Below, in pieces: positions 8,514 to 18,023 of a stretch of 53,337 nt of DNA. Within the stretch, counting starts at the first letter, position 1. Each line of letters begins with the position of its first letter. The notes below the pieces were generated by a model, which had not been told where the DNA came from, made no database searches, and saw only the letters and a program-made list of their open reading frames with translations. Source of the DNA: Pseudomonadota bacterium (GTDB taxonomy: Bacteria; Myxococcota_A; UBA796; UBA9615); the NCBI GenBank assembly GCA_024229515.1, contig JAAESI010000114.1, forward strand, positions 1-53,337, read 5' to 3'. The translations under genes were made by a program, and so were the position numbers.

Positions 8514-11500
8514 GACGGCCGCCCCAGGTTCGGGACGGGGCCGAAGTCCGGCGGAGCGGGGGGGGTGGACTCCAGCAGCTCCAGCGCCTGCTTGACCGCC
8601 CGCGCAAGCTGGGGGTCACGCCCTGCGGCGTAGTCCTCGGGGCCGAAGCGCACCACCTCGTCCGGATCGGTGCCGTAGTTCTCGACGCCGAAGCCGACGT
8701 CCTCGAACCAGAACGCGAACTCCGGCTGGGTCGTGATCGAGCCGTCCACGTGGCGGAAGCGCGGCCAGATCCCGACCACGCCGCCCCAGGTTCGCTCGCC
8801 GATGAGCGGTCCCAGGTCGTTGAGCTTCCAGACGTGGCTGAAGATGTCGCCGTCGCTCCCCGCGAATCCGTTCGTGAGCGCCACCAGCGGACCCCGCGGA
8901 GCGTGCGCGGGGTAGCTGAAGGGGAGCCCATGGCGGTTCATGTCCCAGCCCACGATCCGGCGCGCGAGCTTCTCGATCAGCAGTTGGCTGACGTGGCCGC
9001 CGCGGTTGTAGCGCACGTCCACGATCAGCCCCTGCCGCTCCACCTCCGAGAGGTAGTCGCGGTGGAACTCCGAGTAGCCGGGCGCGCCCATGTCGGGGAT
9101 GTGCACGTAGCCCAGCCGCCCGTCGGACGCCTCGTGCACCCGGCGCTGGTTCGCGAGCACCCACTGACGGTACCTGGCCTTCATCGCGTTGCCGAGCAGT
9201 CGCACACTCACGGTGCGCTCGGAGCCGCCCGAGGCGACCGTGATGGCGACCCGCCGATCCGCCTTGTCGACCAGCGCGGCGCCCGGCGGCGAGGTCGGCG
9301 ACAGCGGCTGTCCGTCAACCGCCACGAGCACGTCGCCTTCATTGACCCCCACCCCCGGCGCGCACAGGGGGGACGAGCGCTCCCGATCCCCTGCTTCGCC
9401 GCGCACGATGCGGTCGATGCGGAAGCCCGCCGCGGCGCCGTCCCAGCTGAGCTGCGCGCCGAGCTTGCCGATGCTCCAGGTCGGGTGCTTGCGGTAGTCG
9501 CCGAGCATCTCGTAGCAGTGCGAGGTGCCCGTCTCGCCGACCATGCACCAGACCAGGTCGCTGTACTCGGACCGGGAGCCGACCCGCCCCAGCAGCGGCT
9601 CGTAGCGATCCCAGATCGCCTCCCAGTCCACGCCCGACATCTGCGGATTCCAGAAGTGATCGCGCATCAGGCGCCAGGTCTCGCGGGCCATCTGGCGCCA
9701 CTCCGCGGCGGGCTCGACCGAGACGGAGACGCGGGCCAGGTCGATCCAGCCGGAAGTCCGGCCGGGATCGTTCGACGACGGCTTCTCCAGCGGCTTGGGG
9801 CCCAGCTTCTTGGGCATCTTGATGAGGCGCAGTCGGTCGCTCACGGTCAGCAGGAGGCTCTTGCCGGAGCGGTCGACGGCCGCGTCGGTGATCCCGGTGA
9901 CGAGGGTGCCCATGCGCTGCTGATCGAAGTCGTACAGGGCCAGGGTCCGCTCCGCCGCCGGCGCGCCCGTAGCCCGCCAGTCGACCCGCATCGCCCCCTG
10001 GACCGGCTCGGTGACCAACAACAGGCCCGCGTGCACGCCGAGGATCCGCGCGTACCGCGATGGCGGCACCGGGAACGCGACGAGGCGGTCGGCGATCCCG
10101 TCGAACTCCACCGCGATGGGTTCCGCGATCGGGCTCGACTCCGCCTCCTCGCCGGCCAACGGGTGCGGCTCGGGATCGAACGGGGAGGCCTGCGCCGCCG
10201 TCAGCGTCACCGCGAACGGGCGCTGGGACCACGTGAAGTTCAGGTCGAAGTAGACCGCGTCGTACACGGGGTCGAAGTCACGCCCCGACACGAAGTAGAG
10301 GTACCGCCCCCGCGGGTCCCAGGCGGGGCCGAAGTCGCTGTACCGCCCGTCAGTCACGTCCACGACCGCCCCATCGGCCGCTCGGTACAGGCGGATGCGC
10401 GCGCGCTCTCCGTCCGCCGAGGTCGGCGACGACCACGCCAGGTGGCTGCCGCAGGAGGACCACGTCGGTCCCGAGATCCGGCTGGCGGGCGATCGATCGA
10501 TCCAGTCCACCGTGCCCGAGGCGAGCGAGAGGCAGCCCAGCTGGTAGCGGTGGTTGGTGAACGCCGCCCGCTGGCCCGTGGGGTCGACCGTGAGCTCGAG
10601 CAGGCCGCCGACGTCGAGGTCTGAGAACCGCTGGAGGGTGCGTCCCGAGGCCGCCTCGCGCACCACGAAGGAGTCGTCGCCGTCAGCGTCGTCGACCATC
10701 AGCACGCGCTCGTCGTCGATCCAGCGGAGCAACCGCGTGCGCACGGATCCGTCGCGCGCCTCCCCCAGCTGCTGGGCGGGCCCTTCCCAGGCCCCCATCA
10801 ACACCGGCTTGCCGCGGACGACGAGGCCGATCGAGCGTCCGTCGGGGTGGACGGCGGCGCCCTCCAGGAACGCCTTGGGATCGACGAACTTGCGGCGGCG
10901 CTGGGTGCCCGGACCGCGCAACTCGACGGCCAACTCACGGTCCTCGCCGGTGGCGACGTCGAGCACCCGGAGGTTCGCCCCATGCACGTACACGATCCGC
11001 TCGCCGTCCGTGCTCGGCCAGCGCACGTAGTGGTCCTCGGAGTCGGTGTGCCGGCGGAGGTCCGAGCCGTCCTCGAGGCTGGAGTACAGGTTGCCGGTGA
11101 ACTCGTGATCCGAGACGTAGTAGACGCGCTCGCCGATCCACATCGGGGCGCAGACCTGGGCGAGCCCGTCGGTCAGGCCATGGAAGCGGGCGCGGGCCGG
11201 GTCGCTGACGTGGATCACGCCCACGCGACCGCCGCGGTAGCGCTTCCACCAGGCGATGTCCTCGGTGTGCCAGCCGATGGCGACGCGGCCGTCCTCGGCG
11301 TACGTGATGGTGGATCCGAGCCCCCACGGGAGCGCGCTCGGCTCGCCCCCTGCGGCGGGCACGGTGTGCATGCGCCAGTCCCGGAAGAAGGCGCTCTGGG
11401 CCATGGTCGTGAAGGCGATGTCACCCTCGGGGGTCCAGCCCATCACGTTGGCCTGGTCGCCCAGCCAGGTGAGCCGCCGGGGGACCCCGCCGTCGGCGTC

Positions 11501-11716
11501 CATCACGTACACCTCCGCGTGGCCTTCCTCGTTGGCGGTGAACGCCAGCAGGCGCCCGTCGGGGCTGAGCCGAGGCCGGCTCGCCTGCCCCAGCCCGCTG
11601 GTCAACCGGCGGGCGATGCCCCCGCCGATCGACACACTCCAGAGATCGTCCTCGGCCACGAACACGACGCGCCCCTGCGCGACGGTGGGCCAGCGGTAAT
11701 AACCGTGCTCTTGCAA
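8510..11716 (-). CDS. Tricorn protease homologue (S41 family), 1068 aa
   Basis: TTG start with GGAGG seven bases upstream. The length and order match tricorn: N-terminal beta-propeller repeats (about 1-320; PRLSPDGRLLAF, GEHAEVY-type blades), a second propeller (about 320-650), then core domains with PDZ (about 770-840) and the S41-type catalytic core. Probable catalytic residues are His733 in GTSHCYE, Ser954 in GFAGSDGD and Glu1012 in GVENYGTDPDE, matching the His, Ser and Glu of the archaeal enzyme. The family trims peptides, often those released by the proteasome or other ATP-dependent proteases, normally in the cytoplasm. There is no signal peptide. It forms an operon with the downstream membrane protein. 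Confidence 0.92.
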   Translation of the reverse strand: MQEHGYYRWPTVAQGRVVFVAEDDLWSVSIGGGIARRLTSGLGQASRPRLSPDGRLLAFTANEEGHAEVYVMDADGGVPRRLTWLGDQANVMGWTPEGDIAFTTMAQSAFFRDWRMHTVPAAGGEPSALPWGLGSTITYAEDGRVAIGWHTEDIAWWKRYRGGRVGVIHVSDPARARFHGLTDGLAQVCAPMWIGERVYYVSDHEFTGNLYSSLEDGSDLRRHTDSEDHYVRWPSTDGERIVYVHGANLRVLDVATGEDRELAVELRGPGTQRRRKFVDPKAFLEGAAVHPDGRSIGLVVRGKPVLMGAWEGPAQQLGEARDGSVRTRLLRWIDDERVLMVDDADGDDSFVVREAASGRTLQRFSDLDVGGLLELTVDPTGQRAAFTNHRYQLGCLSLASGTVDWIDRSPASRISGPTWSSCGSHLAWSSPTSADGERARIRLYRAADGAVVDVTDGRYSDFGPAWDPRGRYLYFVSGRDFDPVYDAVYFDLNFTWSQRPFAVTLTAAQASPFDPEPHPLAGEEAESSPIAEPIAVEFDGIADRLVAFPVPPSRYARILGVHAGLLLVTEPVQGAMRVDWRATGAPAAERTLALYDFDQQRMGTLVTGITDAAVDRSGKSLLLTVSDRLRLIKMPKKLGPKPLEKPSSNDPGRTSGWIDLARVSVSVEPAAEWRQMARETWRLMRDHFWNPQMSGVDWEAIWDRYEPLLGRVGSRSEYSDLVWCMVGETGTSHCYEMLGDYRKHPTWSIGKLGAQLSWDGAAAGFRIDRIVRGEAGDRERSSPLCAPGVGVNEGDVLVAVDGQPLSPTSPPGAALVDKADRRVAITVASGGSERTVSVRLLGNAMKARYRQWVLANQRRVHEASDGRLGYVHIPDMGAPGYSEFHRDYLSEVERQGLIVDVRYNRGGHVSQLLIEKLARRIVGWDMNRHGLPFSYPAHAPRGPLVALTNGFAGSDGDIFSHVWKLNDLGPLIGERTWGGVVGIWPRFRHVDGSITTQPEFAFWFEDVGFGVENYGTDPDEVVRFGPEDYAAGRDPQLARAVKQALELLESTPPAPPDFGPVPNLGRPS

Positions 11717-11752
11717 CCTTCAGCCTCCGTGGGGTGCGAACGATACTTGAAG

Positions 11753-11758
11753 TACACT
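11753..11758 (+). promoter_or_regulatory. Putative -10 (TACACT) of the repair operon
   Basis: TACACT 25 bases before the ATG at 11784, within the 67-base gap between the divergent tricorn and repair genes. Unlike most genes here it leaves a short leader with GGGAGG at about 11772-11777 as ribosome binding site. Confidence 0.4.
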
Positions 11759-11783
11759 CGCGGACCCGCTCGGGAGGACCCCA

Positions 11784-12388
11784 ATGGCTCGTCAAATCGT
11801 CGTCTCCTGGAACGGAGCGAGCAACTCCTTCGACATCGGCCGGCTCAGCCGCGACAAGCTGTACGGCCGAAAGCGCCGGCTCGTCGTGGACGAGGACGGC
11901 AACCAGTGCCTCGCCGGCATGCTCACCGAGGACGGCTCCACGCTGCTGCCGCCGGCTCCACGGCCGAGCTGTACCTCGATGAAGAGTTCGACGTGGTGGA
12001 GCGCAGCTCGCTTCGCGCAGTGAACGAGGAAGGCGACGAGGTCGAGTCCCTCCCGTCGACCCTCGGCGTCGAGATGACGATCGAGGAGGTGGCGCCCGAG
12101 CGGCTCCTGGATCACGTCACCCCCGTCGTCTACCAACTGGACCCCGCCGAGCTGGACGACGCCCTGCGGGCGGCGCTGGCGGACCGCACCATCTTCGAGA
12201 CCCGCTTCAACTACCGCACCAGCTACGCCGGCCAGGCGTGCTTCCTCGTCGCCAACGACGCCGGCTTCTTCGCCCTCGTAGGCCAGCCCGCGGGGTTCGC
12301 GTTCCTCGAGCCGGACGAGGCCCCCGCCGCCGCGGATGCCGGCGACGACGACCCCTTCGCTGACGACTTCGACTTCGGGATGCTGTAG
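11784..12388 (+). CDS. Unrecognised protein of repair operon, frameshifted, about 200 aa
   Basis: ATG at 11784 with GGGAGG about eight bases upstream. The first 50-60 codons (MARQIVVSWNGASN...) read in one frame; from about 11954 the protein continues in another (GSTAELYLDEEFDVVE...) to the TAG at 12388. Good coding character on both sides shows one gene with a frame shift near 11943-11954. A 9-bp direct repeat 20 bases apart lies at the site, so either one base is missing or a 20-bp stretch was inserted. The C-terminus is very acidic (DDDPFADDFDFGML), like tails of nucleic-acid-linked proteins that contact partners. No family recognised. The next ATG follows directly, so it belongs to the ligase operon. 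Confidence 0.6.
11934..11962 (+). repeat. 9-bp direct repeat GGCTCCACG at the frameshift
   Basis: Copies at 11934-11942 and 11954-11962, 20 bases apart. Removing one 20-base unit restores the frame exactly, as does adding one base, which would make it a 21-base, seven-codon duplication. Confidence 0.7.
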
Positions 12389-12964
12389 ATGCCGCGCTAC
12401 ATCGGAATCACGGACAGCAAGCACCGCGACGCGCAGGTGCTCATGGAGACGGTCAAGAGCCCCCCCAAGCGGCACTTCACCGACGAAGAGGGCCAGCGGG
12501 TGCGCTCCTGGCGGCTCATCAAGAGCACCGAAGGGCACGACTACCCGTCGCTGCTCCATCTCCACCCCGACCCCGAGGACCTGGCCCAGGCATTGGTCGA
12601 CGGGGACCCGGAGATCGACCTGGAGAACATCGGTCGCAAGACGGGACCGACGGACCGGGTCTGGATCAAGCCGGACGGCAAGATCCTGTACTCCGCCCGC
12701 ATCCTCAAGGCGGTCTACGGGCCCGACGGCGAGGAGATCAGCCGCGACGACTTCGTGGACGTCGAGGCCTCCGTCGACGAGGAGAGCGCGCTGCCCTGGA
12801 GCGGCCGGCTCATCCCCCGCGGCAAGGTCGTCCGCAGCTTCGCGCTCGTGCGCAAGATCCAGCTGCGGCACATCAACGGCCTCACCTTCGACTTCCTCCG
12901 GGAGATCGCCGAGCACCTGAGCAACCTGGAGCTCAAGCCGCTGCCCCCGAAGGAGACCGAATAA
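12389..12964 (+). CDS. Unrecognised protein of repair operon, 191 aa
   Basis: ATG immediately after the TAG of the preceding gene. Its own TAA overlaps the ligase ATG (TAATG), so translation of all three is probably coupled. Soluble, charged and without a signal peptide. Patches such as DRVWIKPDGKILYSARILKAVYGPDG and GRLIPRGKVVRSFALVRKIQLRHING suggest a beta-rich domain with a helical C-terminus (FDFLREIAEHLSNLE). I do not recognise it. Tight coupling with a polynucleotide ligase suggests a ligase partner, for example an end-binding or clamp-like protein, but no motif supports a specific function. Confidence 0.6.
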   Translation: MPRYIGITDSKHRDAQVLMETVKSPPKRHFTDEEGQRVRSWRLIKSTEGHDYPSLLHLHPDPEDLAQALVDGDPEIDLENIGRKTGPTDRVWIKPDGKILYSARILKAVYGPDGEEISRDDFVDVEASVDEESALPWSGRLIPRGKVVRSFALVRKIQLRHINGLTFDFLREIAEHLSNLELKPLPPKETE

Positions 12965-14420
12965 TGGCTGGCTCCGTCTTCGCCCCCGAGTTCCGGGACT
13001 ACGGCCCCGGCAAGTTCGCGCCCCCCGGCTCGCTCGCCCCCGGCGCCCTCCTGGCGCGCATGCGGCACTACAAGCGCACCGTCGCGAAGCGCTACCGCAT
13101 CGTCACCCCCGCCGCGATCGCCGACCGCCTCCAGGAGGGGACTTCCACGCCACGACCAAGATCGACGGCGAGCTGTGGTTCTGCGTGAAGCTGAGCGGCG
13201 AGGTCGCCCTGTGCGCCCCCAACGGCCGCGTGCTCCAGGGCGTGCCGGTGGTCGGCGAGGCCGCCGAGCTGCTGGCCGACCGCGGTGACGTCGTGCTCGC
13301 CGGCGAGCTGTTCGCGGTCACCAAGGAGGGCCGTCCGCGGGTGCACCACGTGGCCGTGGCGCTGCGGGATGCAGCGCGCGCCCCGACGCTGGGCTTCAAG
13401 GCGTTCGACCTCGTCAGCGAGGGCGACGAGGACTGGCTTCCCCGTCCGTGGGACGAGCGGCTCGAGCGCATGCGGGAGCTCTTGGACGGCGGTCGACGGA
13501 TCGCGCTCGTCACCGTCCAGGAGGGCTCTACCGACGCCATCCTCGACTGCTGGGACAAGTGGGTCGAGAGCAAGAAGTTCGAGGGCCTCGTCGTCCACAA
13601 CGAGACCGGCTTCGTCTACAAGATCAAGCCGACGATCACCGTCGATGCGGTGGTGCTCGGGTTCGGCGAACGACGCACGGAGACCCAGCGTGAGGTCCGT
13701 GAGCTCATCGTCGGGCTGCTCCGTGACGACGGCTCCTTCCACGTGCTCGGCACCGTCGCCGGAGGCCTGTCGGAGGCCGACCGGCTCAGCTGGTTCCGCC
13801 GGCTCGACGCGATGGTCAAGCCGAGCGAGTTCCGGATGGCCAACAGCGAGGGCACGCTCTGCCGCTTCGTCGAGCCGAAGATCGTGGTGCAGGTCCGCTG
13901 CAGCGACTTGATGGAGGCCGACACCCGGGACGCTCCCGTGCGCCGGATGACCCTCAGCTTCGACCCCGACACCGGCTGGGCGCCGCTGGGGATCATGCCG
14001 ATCCTGTCGCTCATCCACCCCGTGTTCGAGGGCGAGCGCACCGACAAGCCAGTGGAGTCGGCCCACGTCGGGCTGGACCAGGTTTACGCCTACCTCCCCT
14101 TCGAGGGCCGCCAGGAGGCGCCCCTGGAGCTCAACCGCACCCCCAGCGAGCTGGTCGAGCGGCGGGTCTGGACAAAGGCGGCGCGGGGCGGGGGCATCGC
14201 CGTACGCAAGGCCGTGACGGTGCAGACCAACAAGTCCGAGGAGGATCCAAGCTGGCCTCCCTTCGTCGCCCACTTCACCGACTGGTCCGCGGGCCGGAAG
14301 GAGCCGCTCAAGACGACCGTGCGGGCGGCGGCGACGCGCAAGGGGATCGACGCGCAGGTGGAGGCCTGGATGGCCAAGAACATCAAGAAGGGCTGGGAGG
14401 AAGCCGGGCCCGCCCAGTAG
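12964..14420 (+). CDS. ATP-dependent polynucleotide ligase, frameshifted, about 484 aa
   Basis: The first 59 codons (12964-13140) read in one frame. After a GGGG run at 13137-13140 the protein continues in the -1 frame to TAG 14420. With one G restored, the nucleotidyltransferase motifs line up: motif I KIDGE with nucleophile Lys66, motif III-like AFDLV about 147, motif IV EGLVV at 207 and motif V KIKP about 220. The C-terminal 260 residues would hold the OB-fold and a family-specific extension. The family seals nicks through a Lys-AMP intermediate; DNA versus RNA preference cannot be told. It is the third gene of a coupled operon and meets addA tail to tail with three bases between. The break is either a homopolymer sequencing error or a real inactivation. 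Confidence 0.8.
13137..13140 (+). other. Frameshift site in ligase gene (G4 run)
   Basis: One extra G here joins QEG to DFHATTKIDGE, restoring the ligase N-terminus and active-site lysine in one frame. I see no slippery heptamer or obvious downstream pseudoknot, so programmed frameshifting is not favoured. Confidence 0.7.
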
Positions 14421-14423
14421 CGG

Positions 14424-17400
14424 TCAACCCTCGGCGACCACCCGGTCCGCGGCGATGAACCACAGCTCGATGCGCGGCCGGCTCGGGAGCCCGAGGGCGT
14501 CCTGCACGGCGTCGGCGTACACGCGTCCTTGGAGCAGGTAGGCCGACGCGCGGTCCTGCAGCGCTTGCTCGTCGGGCACCCGGTCGGTCTTGTAGTCCAC
14601 GACCACGATCTCGCCCGAGTCCGGGTCGCGATAGACCAGATCGATGGCCCCCGCCACGTAGCCCACGGGCGCATCGTCCCCGGCTCCGGGAGGCGCCAAC
14701 AGCGGAAGCTCACGAGCCACGAGCGAGCCCGCGAGGCGCGCGAACAGCGCCCCCACCTCGCCCCGGGCGAAGGTCTCCAGCAGCCCCGTGGCGCGATCCA
14801 CCGCGGCCTCCAGCCGGTCCGACGGCACCTCCGTGGCGAGCCAGCCCCGCAGCGACGGCGCCAGCCGGGTCAGCTCAGCCTCGGGATCGGCGCGTCCGTC
14901 CCAGTGCTCCAACGCACGGTGGACCGCGGTGCCGACGAAGGTGCCCAGGTTCGAGGTGCCGTCGGAGGTGTGCGCCGTGGAGGCCTCCAGCCGGTCCTCC
15001 AGCGCGCGGTGGGCAGACTCGCTCGCGGCCGCGCTCGTGCGGCGCTCCATCCGGACCCGTGAGCGAGCCCGTGAGTCGCGCAGGGCGAGGCGATCGGCTC
15101 GGATCGCGGCCAGGTCTGGGAGCGCGTCGGGATCGACCGTTCGCGGCCGCTCATCGGTGCGGTCGTGGCGGAGGCCGGGGAAGACCCAGCGCGCGCCGTC
15201 CTCCTCCGTCGCGGTCTCGCCGGCGGGCTTCAGCCGCCGCATCGCGGCGAGCAGATCGGGGTGCCCGCCGGTGCGGTTGGCGAGCAGCTCCGTCATCGAG
15301 CGGGCGTACACCGCGGGGACCGGCCAGGGCCGCTCCATCCACTTGCCCATCACGACCAGCCGCTCCTTGGCCCGGGTCAGGGCGACGTACAGCAGCCGCA
15401 CCCGCTCGGCCTGCTCCACCCGCTCCTCGTGCTGCACGACCGAGTCGAAGCCGGGGGTGCGGGCGCCGAACAGCTCGTACTCCCAGACGTCGCCGACCTT
15501 GCGGGCGCGGGTCGCCTCGCCCAGGTTCGCGGGGACCAACTCGCCCCACCGGCGCTGCTTGTGGACCTGGCCGACGTAGACGTGGTCGAAGTCCAGCCCC
15601 TTGCTCTTGTGGATCGTCATCACGCGCACGGCGCGGTCGGCCGCTTCGCCGGGGCGGGCTTCCTCCGCTTCCCTCCCCTGCTCCACCGAGGTGCGCAGCA
15701 GGCGAAGCACCGTCTGGGGGCTGCCGGCGCCCCGCTCCAGGGCCGAGGTGAGCCGGCGGAAGAACCGGTCGAGGTTCGCGAGGCGGTAGCTGCCCAGGTA
15801 CCGGGCCGCCTCCCCGACCTCCATCAGCAGGAGCGAGCGCAGCTGCTCGACCCACTCGTCGGGGGGGAGATCCTCCCAGGCGGCGCGCAGGTAGGCGACG
15901 TGGGTCAATGCCTCGACGAGGCCGTGCTCCCAGCCGACGACCCGCTCGATCCCGGGCACGCCGGGGAGCTGCTGGACGTGCTCGGCGACACCGGCGGCGA
16001 GGGCCCGGAACGGCTCCATCGCTTCGTCCGTGGCGCCGTGCAGTTGGGTCGCGAGGCGGGGGAGCCCGCCCTGCCACAGCGGGATGAGGGCCGCGTCCGG
16101 CACGCCGATCAGGGCGGACCGGAGCATCGTCAGCAACGCGAGGTGGTCCGCCGGCTCGAGGATGCAGCGCACGGTGGCGGCGGCGTCGATGATCTCGCGC
16201 CGGCGGAAGTAGCTGCGGTCCCGCTCGACGACGTAGGCGAGCCCCTGCTCGCGCATGGCGGTCAGGTAGACGTCGAGGTCGCCGGTGCTCCGGAGCAGCA
16301 GCGCGACGCGCGAGGGGGCGACGCCGCTGCGCTCCAGCCGGGCGATGTCGGCGGCGAGGGCGCGGGCCTCGATCTTGGCCGCGGCCATCGCCCGAGGGCG
16401 GGCATCCGGCGCATCCGAGGCGTGGTTCCAGCGCCACGAGATCCAGTGCTCGACGGCGGACCAGGGCCCGGCGGGGCCGGCCTCGGCGTCGGGGCGCCCC
16501 GGGACCAACGGCTCGAATCGGGGCTGGTAGCCGCGGTCCTCGGCCATGATCGCGCCGACGACGCGGTCGACCTCGTCCAGGATCGGCCGCTTGCTGCGGC
16601 GGTTCACCGTCAGCGAAAGAACCTCGCCGCCGACCTCCTCCACGGACTCCAGGAAGTCGCTGTAGGCGACCAGGTCGGCGCTGCGCCACCCGTAGATGGA
16701 CTGCTTGGGATCGCCGACCACGAACAGCCCCGGGCGGGTGCCCTCGGGTCCGTCCAGGGCGAGCAGCCGGACCAGGTCGCACTGCACCGGGTCGGTGTCC
16801 TGGAACTCGTCCACCAGCAGCTGCTGGATCCGCTTCTGGATGCGCCGACGGCTGGACTCGCGGGTCGCGAGCAGGTCCCGGGCGTCCCGCAGCAGCCCCC
16901 CGAAGGTCATCGCCCCCCGCGCCGCCATCAACGCCTCGACCGCCTCCAGCGCCGGCTTGAGCACGTGGCGTGCAGCGTCGAGCCGCTCCGGGTGGAGGCG
17001 TCCCAGGTGGAGGACCTGGCGGCGGACCTTTGCGGCGGCCGGCCGAAGGGCGTCCTTCACCCGCCCGAACAGCCGCTGCTCGCCGCCGTTCAGCTTGCCC
17101 CGGGACCAGTCCCGTAGCCGCCCCAGCAGGTTGTCGGGGAGCAGCCGCTCGACCTCTTCGGCCAACCGCGCGAGCCCTGCCGGAGTCGCCTCCGCGCCCC
17201 GGACCTCGGCCCGGAGCCGGCGCAGCGACTCCTCCAGCGCCACCGTCAGCGGCACCTTCAGCTGGACCCCGAACAACGGCGGCGACACGAGGCCCAGGAG
17301 CTCGCCCAGCTCGTCATCAGCCCGCCCCAGCAGCGCCCGCACCCGCTCCACCCCCAGGGGGTCCTCCTCCAGCGCCGAGCTGGGGAGGGCGAGGTTGACG

Positions 17401-18023
17401 AGCCGGGTGAGGGACTCGGCGAGCTGCTCGGGGCCGATCCCCTGCCCCGCCAGGATCAGCAGCTTGGTGCGCAGCGGTGAGTCGGAGCCGAACGCGGTGG
17501 TGAACTGGTCCTCCACCACCTCGTAGATCGCCTCCGCCAGCATGGAGCCGTCGGCGTCGATGCCGAAGTCGGGGTGCAGCCCGATCTCCAGCGGCGAGGT
17601 CGCGAGGATGCGCCGGCAGAACGCGTGGATGGTGGAGACGACGAGCCGATCGATCGACTCCAGCATCGCCTTGCAGCGCACCGCGAGGGCGGCGTCCTCG
17701 ATCCCCAGCGCCGCCTTCGGCAGGCCGATGACGTCGCCTCCGCCCGCCAGCGACGCGAGGCCCCGCCCGATGCGATCGGCCATCTCCGCGGCGGCCGCCT
17801 CGGTGAAGGTGATGGCCACGACGCCGTCCAGGACGCGGGCCGCGGTCTCGGCCGGATCGGTGTCCCCGAGCTCGGCGCGGGCACGCTCCCAGCCATCGGC
17901 GAGGCACCACGTGAGCACCCGCGCGACCAGCGCCGTGGTCTTGCCCGTGCCCGCGCCTGCCTCCACCACGAGGGGGCGGTCGAAGACGGTGCGGGCGAGC
18001 TCGCGAGCGCTTGAGTCCGGCAT
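14424..18023 (-). CDS. addA: AddA-like helicase-nuclease subunit, 1199 aa
   Basis: The start overlaps the addB stop (TGATG), so the two are coupled. An UvrD/RecB-type superfamily 1 helicase: Walker A AGAGTGKT at 22-29, a DEAD-like TFTEAAA motif Ia, Walker B VDEFQDTD at 404-411, GDPKQSIYGWR (motif III), MTIHKSKGLDFDHVY (motif V) and LYVALTRAKERL (motif VI). The C-terminal PD-(D/E)xK nuclease is seen as GAIDLVY, then VVDYKTDR at 1142. With AddB it unwinds and resects double-strand breaks for recombination. Length is normal for AddA. It lies within the repair island but is transcribed against it. Confidence 0.92.
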   Translation of the reverse strand: MPDSSARELARTVFDRPLVVEAGAGTGKTTALVARVLTWCLADGWERARAELGDTDPAETAARVLDGVVAITFTEAAAAEMADRIGRGLASLAGGGDVIGLPKAALGIEDAALAVRCKAMLESIDRLVVSTIHAFCRRILATSPLEIGLHPDFGIDADGSMLAEAIYEVVEDQFTTAFGSDSPLRTKLLILAGQGIGPEQLAESLTRLVNLALPSSALEEDPLGVERVRALLGRADDELGELLGLVSPPLFGVQLKVPLTVALEESLRRLRAEVRGAEATPAGLARLAEEVERLLPDNLLGRLRDWSRGKLNGGEQRLFGRVKDALRPAAAKVRRQVLHLGRLHPERLDAARHVLKPALEAVEALMAARGAMTFGGLLRDARDLLATRESSRRRIQKRIQQLLVDEFQDTDPVQCDLVRLLALDGPEGTRPGLFVVGDPKQSIYGWRSADLVAYSDFLESVEEVGGEVLSLTVNRRSKRPILDEVDRVVGAIMAEDRGYQPRFEPLVPGRPDAEAGPAGPWSAVEHWISWRWNHASDAPDARPRAMAAAKIEARALAADIARLERSGVAPSRVALLLRSTGDLDVYLTAMREQGLAYVVERDRSYFRRREIIDAAATVRCILEPADHLALLTMLRSALIGVPDAALIPLWQGGLPRLATQLHGATDEAMEPFRALAAGVAEHVQQLPGVPGIERVVGWEHGLVEALTHVAYLRAAWEDLPPDEWVEQLRSLLLMEVGEAARYLGSYRLANLDRFFRRLTSALERGAGSPQTVLRLLRTSVEQGREAEEARPGEAADRAVRVMTIHKSKGLDFDHVYVGQVHKQRRWGELVPANLGEATRARKVGDVWEYELFGARTPGFDSVVQHEERVEQAERVRLLYVALTRAKERLVVMGKWMERPWPVPAVYARSMTELLANRTGGHPDLLAAMRRLKPAGETATEEDGARWVFPGLRHDRTDERPRTVDPDALPDLAAIRADRLALRDSRARSRVRMERRTSAAASESAHRALEDRLEASTAHTSDGTSNLGTFVGTAVHRALEHWDGRADPEAELTRLAPSLRGWLATEVPSDRLEAAVDRATGLLETFARGEVGALFARLAGSLVARELPLLAPPGAGDDAPVGYVAGAIDLVYRDPDSGEIVVVDYKTDRVPDEQALQDRASAYLLQGRVYADAVQDALGLPSRPRIELWFIAADRVVAEG

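Noticed and set aside
13130..13190. Programmed -1 frameshift in the ligase gene
   Set aside because: No X-XXY-YYZ slippery heptamer and no evident pseudoknot; a missing G in a homopolymer run explains it more simply.
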